Source: Reinekea marina
Lineage (GTDB): Bacteria; Pseudomonadota; Gammaproteobacteria; Pseudomonadales; Natronospirillaceae
Length of the DNA stretch: 64,000 nucleotides
Reading direction: 5' to 3'
Assembly (NCBI RefSeq): GCF_030409715.1
Contig: NZ_JAUFQI010000001.1
Coordinates: forward strand, 186,001 to 250,000
The translations under genes were made by a program, and so were the position numbers. Shown piece after piece: positions 39,907 to 49,301 of the stretch. Numbering within the stretch: the stretch's first letter is position 1; the number at the start of each line of letters is the position of its first letter. The notes under the pieces were generated by a model. It saw nothing but the letters and a program-made list of their open reading frames with translations, made no database searches and had not been told where the DNA came from.

Positions 39907-40146
39907 GTTGCTCTCCCGATCGGTAAAATGTAATTTAATTACATTATGGGCACTTTTTCTCAGCTCGCAACCTAAATTCCACCGTTTTAATTGCAATTCT
40001 GTATATAAAACTACAAATTCAATGTGTGCTTACTGTTAAAAGCTATTGAAATAAGCACCCTTTATAATTTCACCCCTTGCCATTTTGCTACGGTAATAAT
40101 TGTTGTATATTGACGCCGAAACTAAAAATTCTAAAAAGGAATTAGA

Positions 40147-40743
40147 ATGAAACTTAAGCTACTTGCCACCATCACTGCTTTTTCAACTCTGACAGGATGC
40201 GCTTCGTTAACTTATCAAGCTACCGTTGAGCCAGAAAAAATAGCCACAGGGTACCGCTGTGATATTAAGGAAAAGGTATCGGCAACTTCAGGGAATACCA
40301 CCTATCAGTTAATCAACTTAATCAGTGAAGAAGTAAAAGAGGAATCTCAATGTAAACCAGAGAATTTTACTCAGAAGGCCTATTTGCGTTACATCTTAGT
40401 AGACTCGGTCAGTGGACAAAAAAAATACGGCAGCCAATTCGCCTTTCGTCGTGAAAACGGCCGCTTTGGCTTTATGGATAACTGGGTTGACCTTAAAGCC
40501 ATCTATAAAGACTTAGATCGCGACAAACTAATAAACTTTGCAGAAAACCTACCTTACCGTTACGAAGACGAGGTAAACACACCAGACTATGCGTTTTGGT
40601 CAAAAACTTACCGAAACAGCGCTAACAATGAGTATATATTCTTACGAAGTAATGGCGATTCCGGTTTGAAACGTACAGTTCGCAATGGAAATAGTTCAGT
40701 AGAGCAATGCAGTACCGATGGCGTTACTTGGACAGATTGTTAA
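40147..40743 (+). CDS. Putative lipoprotein of unknown function
   Basis: 198 aa. Signal peptide with lipobox LTGC (Cys at residue 18), then no recognised domain. A Tyr/Arg-rich central region (LRYILVDSVSGQKKYG, FMDNWVDLKAIYKDLDRDKL) and a Cys near the end (EQCSTDGVTWTDC). SD AAAGGAAT precedes the ATG. Probably an outer-membrane or periplasmic-face lipoprotein. Confidence 0.75.
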   Translation: MKLKLLATITAFSTLTGCASLTYQATVEPEKIATGYRCDIKEKVSATSGNTTYQLINLISEEVKEESQCKPENFTQKAYLRYILVDSVSGQKKYGSQFAFRRENGRFGFMDNWVDLKAIYKDLDRDKLINFAENLPYRYEDEVNTPDYAFWSKTYRNSANNEYIFLRSNGDSGLKRTVRNGNSSVEQCSTDGVTWTDC

Positions 40744-40768
40744 TGCTCTGAGTGAGTACAATGGAGAA

Positions 40769-40789
40769 GCCCCCTTGAACTGAGGGGGC
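40769..40789 (+). terminator. GC-rich hairpin after the lipoprotein gene
   Basis: GCCCCC (40769-40774) / GGGGGC (40784-40789). There is no T-run, so it is a possible Rho-assisted or weak terminator. Confidence 0.45.
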
Positions 40790-40834
40790 AGCATTGTGTT
40801 TGAGTCTCTTTAATTTGCCATTGTCGTTGCTAAT

Positions 40835-41326
40835 CTAACGCCGCTTAGGAGTCCATGCCCATATCATTTCACACTGCACGGGCTGCTTATTTTCCCCGTC
40901 AATAATGGTCACAGGTACGGTAACCTCACCCTTTTCTTGAGTCTTAATTTGCTCTCTTTGGGCATCGGTTAAATGTGCTTCGGCGGTTATGTTGCCCTTG
41001 CAGCGCTTTTCATAATCAACCTTGAGGGTCTTTATCACTGGCACGCTTGAATCGGGCACGTTCATCGCAACTAAATAGCCCGTTGCTGATTCGGCCGCAA
41101 TAGCGATTGCAGTCGCATGAATACTACCAATATGGTTTTGAACACTGCGCTTATTTTTGATGGTGATGACCGATTGGGAGTGGGTCAGCTTTTCAACGCG
41201 AACCTTTGAACGACCGGCGTAAGGGATCATGGTACCGAACGCGGTTGAAAGTACCCATGTACGCATAAATTTAGGCGCTTTTTCTAAGCGCGCTACGGTT
41301 TTAGATACTTTATTTAACTGAGTCAT
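40835..41326 (-). CDS. DUF4442 hotdog-fold protein (PaaI-like thioesterase superfamily)
   Basis: 163 aa. The central NHIGSIHATAIAIAAESATGYL is the DUF4442 version of the hotdog helix, followed by VDYEKRCKGNITAEAHL. Likely an acyl-CoA thioesterase-like protein; substrate unknown. Confidence 0.85.
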   Translation of the reverse strand: MTQLNKVSKTVARLEKAPKFMRTWVLSTAFGTMIPYAGRSKVRVEKLTHSQSVITIKNKRSVQNHIGSIHATAIAIAAESATGYLVAMNVPDSSVPVIKTLKVDYEKRCKGNITAEAHLTDAQREQIKTQEKGEVTVPVTIIDGENKQPVQCEMIWAWTPKRR

Positions 41327-41464
41327 GTGGATGCTTTCGAGTTATGAGTGAATGCGGAGATTGTTGATCAGATAACTCCAATCTCCCAGTATTCTTTGCG
41401 CGAGTTAAATCCCTGCTCACAAGCACGCTCTTTTATGAGGCCACTCGTGACCTTGAGGCAATAA

Positions 41465-42646
41465 TCACTGTTTTAATGGCTGCGTTAAGTTGTGCCGCAA
41501 AATCCAGTAATTTAACTCAGTGTTTTGATACGGCACGGCGACCAAATGCTCTCGCTGCTCCGCTCGCTTGCCTTCGACCAACAATCCAGACAAATCTTTA
41601 ATCAAAATAGCCGTTTCGGCATAATCTGAATGACCAAACATACTGTCGCTTACTTCAGAGGTATCAATCGTTTCTACACCCTTGGCGACCGTGATGTCTT
41701 TACCCGATTCACCTGCGCGTGGGTATTTGCCATGTATGGTTTTAGAGGCTTTTAAGGCGACGTCTTTTGACGATGAGTACAAAGTAATAGGCAGGTGGTG
41801 CGCTGATAATCGTGGTAATAAATCTCGTTTAAAATAATCGGCATCAATGTCTGGAGAGGCCAACACCAATTCTCCTAAACACTTTCGATAACTGGGTGAA
41901 TCGTTAAACAGGTTGATCAACGCCGAAGTGACCAGTCTTGAGCCCATCGAATGCGCAATGATATCGAGCGTTTTTACTTGAGTTTGGTCACATATACTTT
42001 TAACTGTCTTTATAAAATCAACTTTACTCCACTCAACATTGGCTTCATCTACCGTATATTGGGCGAAATTCCCCCGAGAAGGCCAGCTAAACGCAAAGGC
42101 GAGACCTGAAAACCCCATGTCATGCTTTAACTGTGCAGCAATGCGAATGGCATTTTCAAAGGTGACGTTATAACCATGTACATATAATAGCGCGTGATCG
42201 TTTTGCGATTTTTCTGTGTGGCTCACTTCATGAAAGAATTCACTGGGGTTTAACGTACTAACATCGTGTAAGAAAATATTTTTACTCGGATTACGATTAA
42301 TTCCAACAGGTCCCCAAACAAACGCTAGCTTGGCATCGGCGGTTTGATAAGTTGCTTTGGGAATACTAATTAGCGAAGCACCATAGGTGAGAGAGCCTCG
42401 ATCATCGGTGATGTTGGCCAGTTTCCCCGGCGATTGAATGAGCCGGTTGGTCGCGTAGTGCACTTCGACAAAATCGAGTTCATCTAGGCTTACTTTATCG
42501 GCAATTTGGTATCGCTCAAAGGCACTATTTGCGCCGGCATACTGCAACGTTGGCGTCATAGAACAACTGCTCAGCGAAAACACCAACAACCCCAGCCAAA
42601 GCTTTTGATGTTTAAACAAAGAAGTGATTAGAGAGTAAATACGCAT
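41465..42646 (-). CDS. DUF900 alpha/beta hydrolase, lipoprotein
   Basis: 393 aa from the ATG at 42646 (the longer frame starts at TTG). Lipobox LSSC after a signal peptide, then the DUF900 pattern: FVEVHYATNRL, LLYVHGYNVTFENAI, nucleophile elbow IIAHSMGSRLV and late GHSDYAE with the catalytic His. Membrane-anchored esterase-like enzyme of unknown substrate. Confidence 0.87.
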   Translation of the reverse strand: MRIYSLITSLFKHQKLWLGLLVFSLSSCSMTPTLQYAGANSAFERYQIADKVSLDELDFVEVHYATNRLIQSPGKLANITDDRGSLTYGASLISIPKATYQTADAKLAFVWGPVGINRNPSKNIFLHDVSTLNPSEFFHEVSHTEKSQNDHALLYVHGYNVTFENAIRIAAQLKHDMGFSGLAFAFSWPSRGNFAQYTVDEANVEWSKVDFIKTVKSICDQTQVKTLDIIAHSMGSRLVTSALINLFNDSPSYRKCLGELVLASPDIDADYFKRDLLPRLSAHHLPITLYSSSKDVALKASKTIHGKYPRAGESGKDITVAKGVETIDTSEVSDSMFGHSDYAETAILIKDLSGLLVEGKRAEQREHLVAVPYQNTELNYWILRHNLTQPLKQ

Positions 42647-42729
42647 TAAAGAAGCCTGTTGCTCGTGACGGATTTGATTGTTCAATGTTATTGTAGGGGC
42701 TCACCTTTCGACTGAGAAGCCTTCTTTTC

Positions 42730-43584
42730 GTGTCCTTGATAAAACTCATTGTAATGACCAGCTTAGCGCTTGTTGCTTTTGCGGCTAATTCCGTACTGAC
42801 TCGAATGGCATTGGCGCAAGGGCTTATCGACCCTGGGAACTTCACTTTAATTCGCTTAATCAGTGGAGCTATGACCTTGGCGATTATCTGTTTCTTTGTA
42901 AATAGAAACAGCGTGCAAGGCGTTTTTACATCGGGAACTTGGTTGGGCGCATTTTCTCTGTGGATGTATGCAGTATGCTTTTCTTATGGCTATCTCCACT
43001 TAGACACCGCAACTGGCGCTCTCATTCTATTTACGACAGTTCAGTTAACCATGTTAATAATAAGTTATGTTCGCGGCCAACGGTTTTCTATCATGGAGTG
43101 GGTAGGGCTAATTATTGCCTTTATGGGTTTTGTCGTATTGATCTTACCTAACTTAAGCTCAGGTACTACAAGCCTTGGCATTTTGCTTATGGTGGCTTCA
43201 GGTATAGCCTGGGGCAGTTATACGCTATTAGGTAAGGGAGCTGTTTCACCCACCTTATTAACGACCGGCAATTTTATAAGGGCTTCAATTATGTCATTGC
43301 CGATTATTTTCTTTAGCGCTTCCATACAATATGTAGAGTTTTCAGGCGTCTCGCTTGCCATTGCTTCGGGCGCTTTAGCCTCTGGTATTGGTTACGCACT
43401 GTGGTACACCGTGTTACCAAAATTGACCACCAGCCAAGCGGCCGTATCTCAATTATTGGTTCCAGCGCTGGCCGCATTTGGTGGCGTTTTATTTACTGGC
43501 GACCGCTTAACAACTCTCTTAATTGTGTCACTCGCCATTATTATGAGTGGAATCTTTATTGTTATAAGAGCTAAGGCGCACTAA
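42730..43584 (+). CDS. EamA/DMT family transporter
   Basis: 284 aa, ten hydrophobic segments in two EamA repeats. GTG start at 42730, with an ATG at 42754 as a plausible alternative. ANSVLTRMALAQGLIDPGNFTLIRLISGA is the typical first-repeat start. Exporter of amino acids or metabolites; substrate unknown. Ends convergently with the MFS gene, overlapping by 4 bp. Confidence 0.9.
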   Translation: MSLIKLIVMTSLALVAFAANSVLTRMALAQGLIDPGNFTLIRLISGAMTLAIICFFVNRNSVQGVFTSGTWLGAFSLWMYAVCFSYGYLHLDTATGALILFTTVQLTMLIISYVRGQRFSIMEWVGLIIAFMGFVVLILPNLSSGTTSLGILLMVASGIAWGSYTLLGKGAVSPTLLTTGNFIRASIMSLPIIFFSASIQYVEFSGVSLAIASGALASGIGYALWYTVLPKLTTSQAAVSQLLVPALAAFGGVLFTGDRLTTLLIVSLAIIMSGIFIVIRAKAH

Positions 43585-44765
43585 ACCGGTATATGCGCGC
43601 TTTGCTTAAACAGAGCTTTCATGGCAAATGCCGACACGAGCAGAATAATGGCTGCAATTAAAAATCCAAGATATGTCATTTGCGAATGGCTTAGCCAAGC
43701 AATCAACACGTAACCTAAACTTTGGCTCATCGTAGAAAATAGTTTTAAACCGCCATCGATACGGCCCCGTTCCGATACATTAAGTTCGCGGCTCATTTTT
43801 ACCGTTCTGGCGATTCGGTTAAATGAATTAAAAAAGCCAAAAGGCAGTGTAAACACTATTAACAAAAGTGGATTCAAAATAATAAACATAGCCACCAATA
43901 GCATCGAGAGTATCAACACGCTGTTAAACATCACTTTTTCAGTTTCAAAATTTTCTAACAGTTTGGCTACACCGATCCCACAAATGAGCGCTCCTAGCCC
44001 GTAAGCCACTTTCCAAGCTGCAAAGTAATCGCCTGTTAAGCCCAACTCAGAAAAATAAATTGGTATTAATTTCGATAAAAAGGTTAATACGGGGTATGAA
44101 AGGCATGACAATGCTAAAAATATAAAAAATCTAGGCTGGCGCTGAAAAATAGTTTTAGTTTCTACCAGCTGCGCAATAAATGAAGACTTTAGAACAACAC
44201 TGAGCTGCCGGCGGTAGGGCATTAGCCCGTAGCATAGTGCCGCAATTAGGGAGGCGATCATTGCAAAAGCTGAGAATTCTCGCATTGACCAAATCGACAT
44301 CAATAAAATTCCCGCCGCCCCTGAGCCGAGCGATGTAGTTTGCATGACCATTTCTAGTCGACCAGAAACCATAGGGTATTCATTGGCGTTGAAGTGTTCT
44401 TGAGTGAAGGCTGAGTTGGTACTCCATGCAAAATCACCGGTCCACCAAAAAACCAGCTGAGCGAAGATGAGCACTCCTATGTGCGCATCACCTTTCACAA
44501 AACTCATAAAAACCAAGGCAGCCGTAAGCGCCTGTATACATTGAACACCGATAAGGATATTTTTGCGCGAATGACGATCAATATAAGTAGCCAATATGGG
44601 TGTAAGCAAAAATGAACCCGCTGTACAAACAAAAGCCGTTAATGCAACCAAAGCGCCACTCGCCCCATTGGCCAGCATAAGCCAAGGCAATGCCATCATA
44701 AACATGCCTGAAGACAGGCCATCAAAAAAACGACCGCAGAGAAAGGCGCGATAAAAACTCGTCAT
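43581..44765 (-). CDS. MFS transporter, SoxR-linked efflux pump
   Basis: 394 aa with about 12 transmembrane helices. Motif A-like YIDRHSRKNILIG in the loop between helices 2 and 3, and a second-half RTVKMSRELNVSERGRIDGG. MFS_1/MFS_3-like drug or metabolite exporter. Divergent from soxR, and its promoter contains the soxbox, so induction by redox-active compounds is predicted. Confidence 0.9.
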   Translation of the reverse strand: MTSFYRAFLCGRFFDGLSSGMFMMALPWLMLANGASGALVALTAFVCTAGSFLLTPILATYIDRHSRKNILIGVQCIQALTAALVFMSFVKGDAHIGVLIFAQLVFWWTGDFAWSTNSAFTQEHFNANEYPMVSGRLEMVMQTTSLGSGAAGILLMSIWSMREFSAFAMIASLIAALCYGLMPYRRQLSVVLKSSFIAQLVETKTIFQRQPRFFIFLALSCLSYPVLTFLSKLIPIYFSELGLTGDYFAAWKVAYGLGALICGIGVAKLLENFETEKVMFNSVLILSMLLVAMFIILNPLLLIVFTLPFGFFNSFNRIARTVKMSRELNVSERGRIDGGLKLFSTMSQSLGYVLIAWLSHSQMTYLGFLIAAIILLVSAFAMKALFKQSAHIPV

Positions 44766-44801
44766 CTAGTTTCCTTATGTATTCGTTGCTGTGTATGATG
44801 C

Positions 44802-44832
44802 AGTTTAAAACCTCAAGTTAACTTTAGGTCAA
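44802..44832 (-). promoter_or_regulatory. SoxR-controlled promoter of the MFS gene (soxbox)
   Basis: CCTCAAGTTAACTTTAGG at 44811-44828 differs from the perfect soxbox palindrome CCTCAAGTTAACTTGAGG by one base. On the minus strand the -35 TTGACC (44832-44827) and -10 TAAACT (44807-44802) are separated by exactly 19 bp, the overlong spacer that MerR-family activators need. It sits between soxR and the MFS gene. Confidence 0.93.
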
Positions 44833-44849
44833 GCCTTTAAGGAGTGTTT

Positions 44850-45281
44850 ATGGAATTAAGTGTGGGCGAAGTGGCAAAGCGTAGCGGAATCTCGGTACCG
44901 ACATTACACTTTTATGAATCTAAAGGACTAATAACGAGCCGTCGAAATCAGGGGAATCAACGCCGCTATGAACGAAGTGTCCTTCGAAGAGTAGCGATTA
45001 TTAAAACTGCGCAACAGCTTGGTCTTAGCTTAAAAGATATCGCCCAGTCGATGGCCTGCTTGCCCACCAACAAAGCACCGACCAAACAAGATTGGTTAAA
45101 AATGTCTAAACAATGGCAGCATGAGCTTGATGCTCGAATATCAAGGCTTGAAAAATTACGCGATCACTTGGGAGATTGCATTGGCTGCGGCTGCCTATCG
45201 TTGCAATCATGCAAACTGCGCAATCCTGACGACATCTTGGGAAAAAAAGAAGTAGGTGCTGTTGAACTCAGTCAACAGTAG
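44850..45281 (+). CDS. soxR: Redox-sensitive transcriptional activator SoxR
   Basis: 143 aa from the ATG at 44850 with AAGGAG upstream. MerR-type HTH (LSVGEVAKRSGISVPTLHFYE), dimerisation helix, and the [2Fe-2S] cluster motif C-x2-C-x-C-x5-C in CIGCGCLSLQSC. It senses redox-active compounds and activates the divergent MFS gene through the adjacent soxbox. soxS is absent, which fits the non-enteric type where SoxR directly controls efflux genes. Confidence 0.97.
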   Translation: MELSVGEVAKRSGISVPTLHFYESKGLITSRRNQGNQRRYERSVLRRVAIIKTAQQLGLSLKDIAQSMACLPTNKAPTKQDWLKMSKQWQHELDARISRLEKLRDHLGDCIGCGCLSLQSCKLRNPDDILGKKEVGAVELSQQ

Positions 45282-45303
45282 CTAAGGCAAATGCTTTAGC
45301 TAC
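45278..45303. repeat. Hairpin between soxR and the ABC exporter genes
   Basis: GTAGCTAA / TTAGCTAC inverted repeat around an inner GC-AAAT-GC, between convergent genes. No T-run; probably a weak bidirectional terminator. Confidence 0.5.
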
Positions 45304-45322
45304 CGTTCACTAGGTTAGGCGA

Positions 45323-47161
45323 TTATATCTCACCTTCTTTCAATAGCGTTTCCTCCAGTTCGTTTTTGAACTGCTTTTGGTAAAGTTCAAAGTAATGACC
45401 CTTTTTCTCTAGCAATTCACTGTGACTGCCTTGTTCGATCAACCTGCCATCTTCTATCACGACAATCACATCCGCATTGCGAATGGTTGAAAGCCGATGA
45501 GCAATGATAAAGCTGGTGCGGCCTTTCAGCACTGTGGCTAAGCTCTTTTGCAGGCGAGCTTCTGTTTGCGTATCAACCGACGACGTGGCTTCATCCATCA
45601 CTAAAATTTGCGGATCATGAATAATGGCGCGGGCAAAACTGATTAATTGTTTTTGCCCTGTAGAAAGGTTTGTCCCCCCTTCTTGTACCTGTGTTTCATA
45701 ACCATGCTCCATACCCATGATAATATCGTGAACGTTAACAGCTTTTGCGGCCGCTTCTATTTCAGCGTCTGTCGCATCTAACTTACCGTATCGTATGTTT
45801 GATCGAATGGTGCCGGTAAAAAGAAACGGTGTTTGCAATACAATGCCTAGATTCGATTGCAGCCATAAAAGACTACGATCTCGGTAATCAACACCGTTAA
45901 CCAATACTTGCCCTTGGTTTGGCTCATAGAAACGACACAGTAAACTGACGACAGTTGATTTACCGCTTCCAGTTGGACCAACGAGTGCCACGGTAGAACC
46001 GGCTGGAACTTTCAAATTGAAGTCTGAGAGTACGGGCTCGTCTGGTTTATATGAAAACTGAATATCTTTAAATTCTATATCTCGAATATCATTTTCTAAA
46101 CCATCAAGAGTTTGGTGATCCGATTCATAGGCTCGCTTCATTAGTTCAACAACTGCGTCAGAATCTTTAATCGTTGGCTCAACGACTAATAACCCCATAA
46201 CTCGCTCAACACAGGCGGTTGTTCGCTGTAAGTTGGCCAAGGTTTCACTGACCTCCAACATTGGATCCATCAGTGTACGTGCATAATTCATAAACGCGAC
46301 TAAGGTACCTAGCGTTAATACACCAGCAAGTACATCAACACCGCCTAGCCAAAGAGCAATACCCACGGCCAAGCTGACAAAGACGTTTACAAAAGGAAAA
46401 AATGCCGACGTCAGTAACAGATTATGCATAGATAGCCCGTACATCTTATCGGTATCGACTTTAAATTCTTTTAAATTTTGCTGTTCACGTACCAAGATTT
46501 TACTGGTTTGTATGCCTGCAATCCCTTCGTTATATACAGCGGTTAGCCTTGAGTTAGTTTTACGTAACTCACGCGAACTGTTCAGTATTTTTTGATTAAA
46601 CACCCAAGCCACGCCGGCCAACAATGGGAATAAGGCCAATACAATTAAGGCCATTCTTGCGTCTAAAACAAAAAGCACAATAAAGATCGCCAGAATCATG
46701 GGTATTCCCCAAAACAAATCCAGTGTCCCCCAGGCAACTATTCTGGCAATACGGGCTGTATCAGAAGTTATTCGAGAAACCAACCAGCCTACGGCGTTGT
46801 TGTCATAAAATGAAAACGATAGAGATTGTAGGTGTTCGAAACTCTCTTTTCTTAGCTCGTACATGAGCGTCATCGACAACTTACCGGTAAGCCGAATAAA
46901 GCTTCTAATGCATATCACGAGCACGGCTAATGCAGTAAAGAATACCAGCCCATAACCTAACAGCTGAGCATCCGCTCCTTTATCAGCAATTTCGTCGAAG
47001 ACTTCTTTTGTAATCAACGTAAAGCTGGCTTCAACACCAGCCGTCGTTAGTGCAAGTGCGATCACTCGGTGAAATAGTTTTTTTTGTGGCTGGTAGCATC
47101 GGTTAAAAACCGCTTTCCAGGCGCCTTTTTCAAAAGGCGTACTATTTTGTGTAGCGTCCAT
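45323..47161 (-). CDS. Heterodimeric ABC exporter subunit B (MdlB-like)
   Basis: 612 aa. An N-terminal six-helix exporter domain (about 25-320), then a nucleotide-binding domain: Walker A GPTGSGKSTVVSLL, signature LSTGQKQLISFARA, Walker B ILVMDEATSSVD with the catalytic Glu intact. Pairs with the degenerate-site partner directly upstream (23-bp gap). Multidrug or lipid exporter family (MdlAB/SmdAB/BmrCD). Confidence 0.93.
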   Translation of the reverse strand: MDATQNSTPFEKGAWKAVFNRCYQPQKKLFHRVIALALTTAGVEASFTLITKEVFDEIADKGADAQLLGYGLVFFTALAVLVICIRSFIRLTGKLSMTLMYELRKESFEHLQSLSFSFYDNNAVGWLVSRITSDTARIARIVAWGTLDLFWGIPMILAIFIVLFVLDARMALIVLALFPLLAGVAWVFNQKILNSSRELRKTNSRLTAVYNEGIAGIQTSKILVREQQNLKEFKVDTDKMYGLSMHNLLLTSAFFPFVNVFVSLAVGIALWLGGVDVLAGVLTLGTLVAFMNYARTLMDPMLEVSETLANLQRTTACVERVMGLLVVEPTIKDSDAVVELMKRAYESDHQTLDGLENDIRDIEFKDIQFSYKPDEPVLSDFNLKVPAGSTVALVGPTGSGKSTVVSLLCRFYEPNQGQVLVNGVDYRDRSLLWLQSNLGIVLQTPFLFTGTIRSNIRYGKLDATDAEIEAAAKAVNVHDIIMGMEHGYETQVQEGGTNLSTGQKQLISFARAIIHDPQILVMDEATSSVDTQTEARLQKSLATVLKGRTSFIIAHRLSTIRNADVIVVIEDGRLIEQGSHSELLEKKGHYFELYQKQFKNELEETLLKEGEI

Positions 47162-47184
47162 CTTAATTCCTTCTCCGTAACAGC

Positions 47185-49017
47185 TTAAACCGTTACTTTA
47201 ATTTCCGATTCAAATTGGTCTTTTTGGTCGCTTTGAATTTCCCATAGCTCATTGTAAAAACCATCTCGATGAGTCAATTCGTTATGCGTTCCTTGATCAG
47301 TAATCCGACCGTCTTGCATCACAATTATTCGGTCTGCCTTTTGGCACACACTGATTCGATGCGTAATTATGAGCAGCGTTTGCTCACCCTTTTTCTCATG
47401 CAAGGCCGAGATAATCTTTTGCTCAGTCGAGGCATCTACAGCACTGAGCGTGTCATCTAGCACCAAAATGGGTGGCGTATTTAATAAAGTACGAGACAAA
47501 GTTACCCGTTGCTTTTGGCCACCACTTAAACTCACACCCCGTTCACCAATGACGGTGCTATAACCACCTTGGAAACTTTCAATAGTGTGATGAACAGCCG
47601 CCGCTGTTGTCGAATGAACCATTGCGCCATCGCTGGCCTCTAAGTGACTGAACTTAATGTTTTCACGTAAGCTTCGACTGAATAAAAACGGCTCTTGAAG
47701 TAGTGTGCCTATTTGGTGACGAATATCCTTTCGAGCAATTGAACTCAGTTCAATACCATCTACTGAAATAGACCCTTGTTCATAATCATGTAAACGCATC
47801 AGCAATTGGATCAGGGTACTCTTACCAGCACCGGTAGGACCTACAATGGCTATGGTTTCTCCAGGGGCAACATCAAAACTTACGTCGGTGAGCACTGGGC
47901 GATCTTTATCGTACTGAAAGTGTATATTCTCAAATTTTATCGCCCCCATGATTCGGTCTGGTAAAGGCGTAACATTCTGGAGTTCTTCTTCCTCTGGCGC
48001 TTCTAATATTTCTTGAATTCGGCCAATCGCTACGGTGGCTTTGCCAGCTTCACTGAGTTCTTTGCCTAACTGTCGAATCGGCCAAATTAACAAATTGGTG
48101 TATCCAATGAATGCAAAGTAGGTACCGAACGAAATATGACCTTGCGCGGTTAACCAGCCTCCGCCGATGAGAACAATGCCGCTCTGCGCAATACACAATA
48201 AATCTGAGAGCGACCAGAAGTTGGCAAACATACAAATAAGTTTGTAGTTTAAATCACTGTATCGCGCATTTTTTTCATCAAATTTTTCACACTCATAGTC
48301 TTGGCGAGCAAAAGCGCGTACCACTCGAATACCGGTAAGGTTTTCTTGGACTATGGTAGTCAGTTCGCCTTCGGCTTCGTCTACTTTCTGAAACAATTCT
48401 CGAACTTTTACAAAGAACACCATGCCGTAGTATAAAACTACAGGTACCAATATGAGTGAAAGAACCGTAAGCCACGCATTTTGCATAAACATCAGTGGAA
48501 TAACGACGGCCATTAAAATAATGGTTCGGCCTATATTCATCACTTGCATGGTTAAAAACTCTCGCAATGTATCAATATCGGATGTGCAACGCTGAAGAAT
48601 GTCACCACTGTCGGCATTATTTAAATAGCGCTCATCGATGTGATGTAAATGATGGTAGAGTTTATTCCTCAGTTCTCGAACCGTCGTTTCGCAAGCACCT
48701 GCGGCGAGGTAGTCTTTGAGGTACATAAAAAGACCGCTCAATGCTGTAACGATGACAATGGCCAAACCGGCTAACCAAAGTTGGTTGGCTAGGGCATCTG
48801 GCCCACCGACCCAACTAATTACGGCATCAATCTTGTCACCATTGTGAACACGCGGCTCGGTAATGACTCGATCTATCACTAACTTACCAATGGTTGGTAC
48901 TAGAAACATAAAGTAACTGGCAATACCCACGCTAATAATTGCGCCGAGGTAGGGCCATTTTTTTTGATGAATTAAATCTATTAATATTTGATTACGCTGT
49001 GAAGCTTTCTTGTTCAC
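47185..49017 (-). CDS. Heterodimeric ABC exporter subunit A (MdlA-like, degenerate site)
   Basis: 610 aa from a GTG at 49017 with AAGGAAG just upstream. Six transmembrane helices, then Walker A GPTGAGKSTLIQLL, signature LSGGQKQRVTLSR, and Walker B LVLDDTLSAVD in which Asp replaces the catalytic Glu, the usual asymmetry of heterodimeric exporters. First structural gene of the exporter operon. The mRNA leader upstream carries a small ORF and attenuator-like hairpins. Confidence 0.93.
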   Translation of the reverse strand: MNKKASQRNQILIDLIHQKKWPYLGAIISVGIASYFMFLVPTIGKLVIDRVITEPRVHNGDKIDAVISWVGGPDALANQLWLAGLAIVIVTALSGLFMYLKDYLAAGACETTVRELRNKLYHHLHHIDERYLNNADSGDILQRCTSDIDTLREFLTMQVMNIGRTIILMAVVIPLMFMQNAWLTVLSLILVPVVLYYGMVFFVKVRELFQKVDEAEGELTTIVQENLTGIRVVRAFARQDYECEKFDEKNARYSDLNYKLICMFANFWSLSDLLCIAQSGIVLIGGGWLTAQGHISFGTYFAFIGYTNLLIWPIRQLGKELSEAGKATVAIGRIQEILEAPEEEELQNVTPLPDRIMGAIKFENIHFQYDKDRPVLTDVSFDVAPGETIAIVGPTGAGKSTLIQLLMRLHDYEQGSISVDGIELSSIARKDIRHQIGTLLQEPFLFSRSLRENIKFSHLEASDGAMVHSTTAAAVHHTIESFQGGYSTVIGERGVSLSGGQKQRVTLSRTLLNTPPILVLDDTLSAVDASTEQKIISALHEKKGEQTLLIITHRISVCQKADRIIVMQDGRITDQGTHNELTHRDGFYNELWEIQSDQKDQFESEIKVTV

Positions 49018-49070
49018 GTTATCTTCCTTAATGCTTTGTTTTCTAAGACTTTTTCACAACACCAACACGC

Positions 49071-49099
49071 AAAAAAGCCCGCAATTTAGCGAGCTTTTT
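49071..49099 (-). terminator. Attenuator-type intrinsic terminator upstream of the ABC exporter
   Basis: On minus-strand RNA, AAAAAGCUCGC (49099-49089) pairs with GCGGGCUUUUU (49082-49072) through 11 bp with one U-G wobble and a 6-nt loop; six U follow. It lies 54 bp before the exporter start codon, so it would terminate the operon's own leader. Confidence 0.85.
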
Positions 49100-49102
49100 A
49101 AA

Positions 49103-49184
49103 AATACGATTAATAGTTTTTGGTCGTATTCGAAAGCCCGCGAATTTATCAGACGGGCAATCGACAAACGATTAGCTACCCGTC
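49103..49184 (-). promoter_or_regulatory. Leader hairpins including a candidate antiterminator
   Basis: In RNA order: GACGGG / CCCGUC with inner AAUCG / CGAUU (49184-49152) starts at the stop codon of the leader ORF. Then GCGGGCUUU (49141-49133) can pair with the AAAGCUCGC arm of the terminator and so prevent it. Then AAUACGA / UCGUAUU (49130-49103). The overlap of pairing partners is what attenuators show. Confidence 0.65.
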
Positions 49185-49242
49185 AGAAGGTATTTCCAAG
49201 CGCTGCAAAGGCGCCGTATGGTACTGTGATTAACATAGTCAT
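49183..49242 (-). CDS. Candidate 19-aa leader peptide of the ABC exporter operon
   Basis: ATG at 49242 with AGGAA about 10 nt upstream. Predicted peptide MTMLITVPYGAFAALGNTF, stop TGA at 49183. It is followed immediately by the hairpins and terminator described here and then by the exporter genes. The arrangement is like BmrB upstream of the Bacillus BmrCD heterodimeric exporter, although the peptides are unrelated. Translation is not proven. Confidence 0.6.
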   Translation of the reverse strand: MTMLITVPYGAFAALGNTF

Positions 49243-49301
49243 ATTTGGTTATTCCTATTTAAAACTAATCATTAAAATATGCCGTAAGACGGGTGAGTGT
49301 T

